Positions 5,842 to 6,503 of a stretch of 6,503 bases of DNA are shown here, one piece after another (positions within the stretch are counted from its first letter, which is position 1; each line of letters begins with the position of its first letter). A program made the translations under genes and the position numbers. The notes under the pieces were generated by a model that was not told the origin of the DNA, did no database searches, and worked only from the letters and a program-made list of their open reading frames with translations. The DNA is from Deltaproteobacteria bacterium (GTDB lineage: Bacteria > Desulfobacterota > Desulfobacteria > Desulfobacterales > B30-G6), in NCBI GenBank assembly GCA_019313725.1, contig JAFDAT010000200.1, positions 1 through 6,503 of the forward strand, written 5' to 3'.

Positions 5842-6503
5842 ATGAAAGCATTACTGGCACTTGAAGATGGGCGCACATTCATGGGCCGGTCCTTTACGGG
5901 GCCCGGTGAAGTGGGCGGCGAGGTCGTGTTCAACACCAGCATGACGGGCTACCAGGAAATTTTGACAGATCCTTCCTATAATGGCCAGATGGTGACCATG
6001 ACCTACCCTTTGATCGGCAACTATGGTGTCAATGCTGAAGACGTCGAATCGGACAGGATTCATGTGTCCGCCCTTCTTACCAGGGAATACCAACCCTTTC
6101 CCAGCAATTTCAGATCCACATCCACGCTGGCCGATTATCTGCAATCCCAGGGTGTTATTGGTATTGAGGACTTGGATACCCGGGCGCTTACCCGGCATAT
6201 CAGAAACGGCGGAGCATTACGCGCCTTTATCTCTACGCATGACCTCGATCCGGCCTCGGCGGTGGAAAAAGCCCGGCAGGTCCCCAGTATGGTGGGGCAG
6301 GACCTGGCCAGCGCCATCTCCACAAAAATGCCCTACCGGTGGGTGGGTGGCAAACCGGCCCCCATCGATGTCCGTACCCATCCCATGGATGAAGGTGTCT
6401 GGCAGCACAGGGGGGCAAGGCTGTCTGTGGTGGCCTTTGATTACGGTATTAAATACAATATCATCCGGAGCCTCGAAAAAAAGGGGGCAGAGGTCATCGT
6501 CGT
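5842..6503 (+). CDS. carA: Carbamoyl-phosphate synthase small (glutaminase) subunit, 3' end cut by the window
   Basis: CarA hydrolyses glutamine and channels ammonia to CarB for carbamoyl phosphate, the precursor of pyrimidines and arginine, in the cytoplasm. The first 220 codons are present with no stop before the window end; the full protein is usually about 360-390 residues. The N-terminal CPSase small-chain domain (about 1-130) is clear: LALEDGRTFMGRSF (5-18), VFNTSMTGYQEILTDPSY (29-46), MTYPLIGNYGVN (53-64), and GVIGIEDLDTRALTRHIR with NGGALRAFIS (about 103-130). The glutamine amidotransferase domain begins near residue 200 with VVAFDYGIKYNIIRSL. Its catalytic cysteine and His/Glu lie beyond the window. 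ATG 5842 is preferred because the conserved domain starts right there. carB probably follows (inference). Confidence 0.95.
   Translation, partial: MKALLALEDGRTFMGRSFTGPGEVGGEVVFNTSMTGYQEILTDPSYNGQMVTMTYPLIGNYGVNAEDVESDRIHVSALLTREYQPFPSNFRSTSTLADYLQSQGVIGIEDLDTRALTRHIRNGGALRAFISTHDLDPASAVEKARQVPSMVGQDLASAISTKMPYRWVGGKPAPIDVRTHPMDEGVWQHRGARLSVVAFDYGIKYNIIRSLEKKGAEVIV

Noticed and set aside
5851..6198. Reverse-strand ORFs across 5851-6418
   Set aside because: All are antisense shadows of carA, whose plus-strand frame is open and strongly conserved.

Overview
The window looks like a piece of a bacterial chromosome of intermediate GC content with Gram-negative-type genes. Its key gene is a trimethylamine-methyltransferase (MttB) reading frame interrupted by a single in-frame UAG, the hallmark of a pyrrolysine-decoding organism. 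Together with a dimethylglycine/sarcosine-dehydrogenase-like flavoprotein and an ordinary carA, this suggests an anaerobic methylamine- or betaine-using bacterium, most plausibly a deltaproteobacterial (Desulfobacterota) sulfate reducer or symbiont. That placement is inference: no taxonomic marker gene is present, and the pyl genes and tRNA-Pyl lie outside the window.

Left part (1-2396): a DeoR/GlpR-type regulator (97-879) with a perfect Shine-Dalgarno is followed after 41 bases by mttB (921-2396). mttB would be cut into two ORFs by a standard ORF caller, but both halves are in the same frame, are separated only by the TAG at 1905-1907, and together give a 491-residue protein with pyrrolysine at residue 329.

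Middle part (2397-4985): after a 156-base gap comes an 810-residue fusion flavoprotein of the dimethylglycine/sarcosine dehydrogenase family. It has an N-terminal FAD oxidoreductase with the probable FAD-linking His46 and a C-terminal GcvT-like tetrahydrofolate domain. A coherent model is a regulated module that strips methyl groups from methylated amines. MttB would pass one methyl to a corrinoid protein (not in the window). The flavoprotein would oxidise an N-methyl group of dimethylglycine or sarcosine and load it on tetrahydrofolate. Whether the starting compound is trimethylamine, glycine betaine or another methylated amine cannot be settled from sequence alone.

Right part (4986-6503): about 850 bases without an intact gene. 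It holds a broken reverse-strand GNAT acetyltransferase N-terminus (5044-5265), then a dense run of seven small inverted repeats (5494-5679), including terminator-like hairpins, and then the leader and first 220 codons of carA (5842 to the window end), the glutaminase subunit of carbamoyl-phosphate synthetase. This intergenic stretch appears to be a decayed region separating the methylamine module from the pyrimidine/arginine gene.
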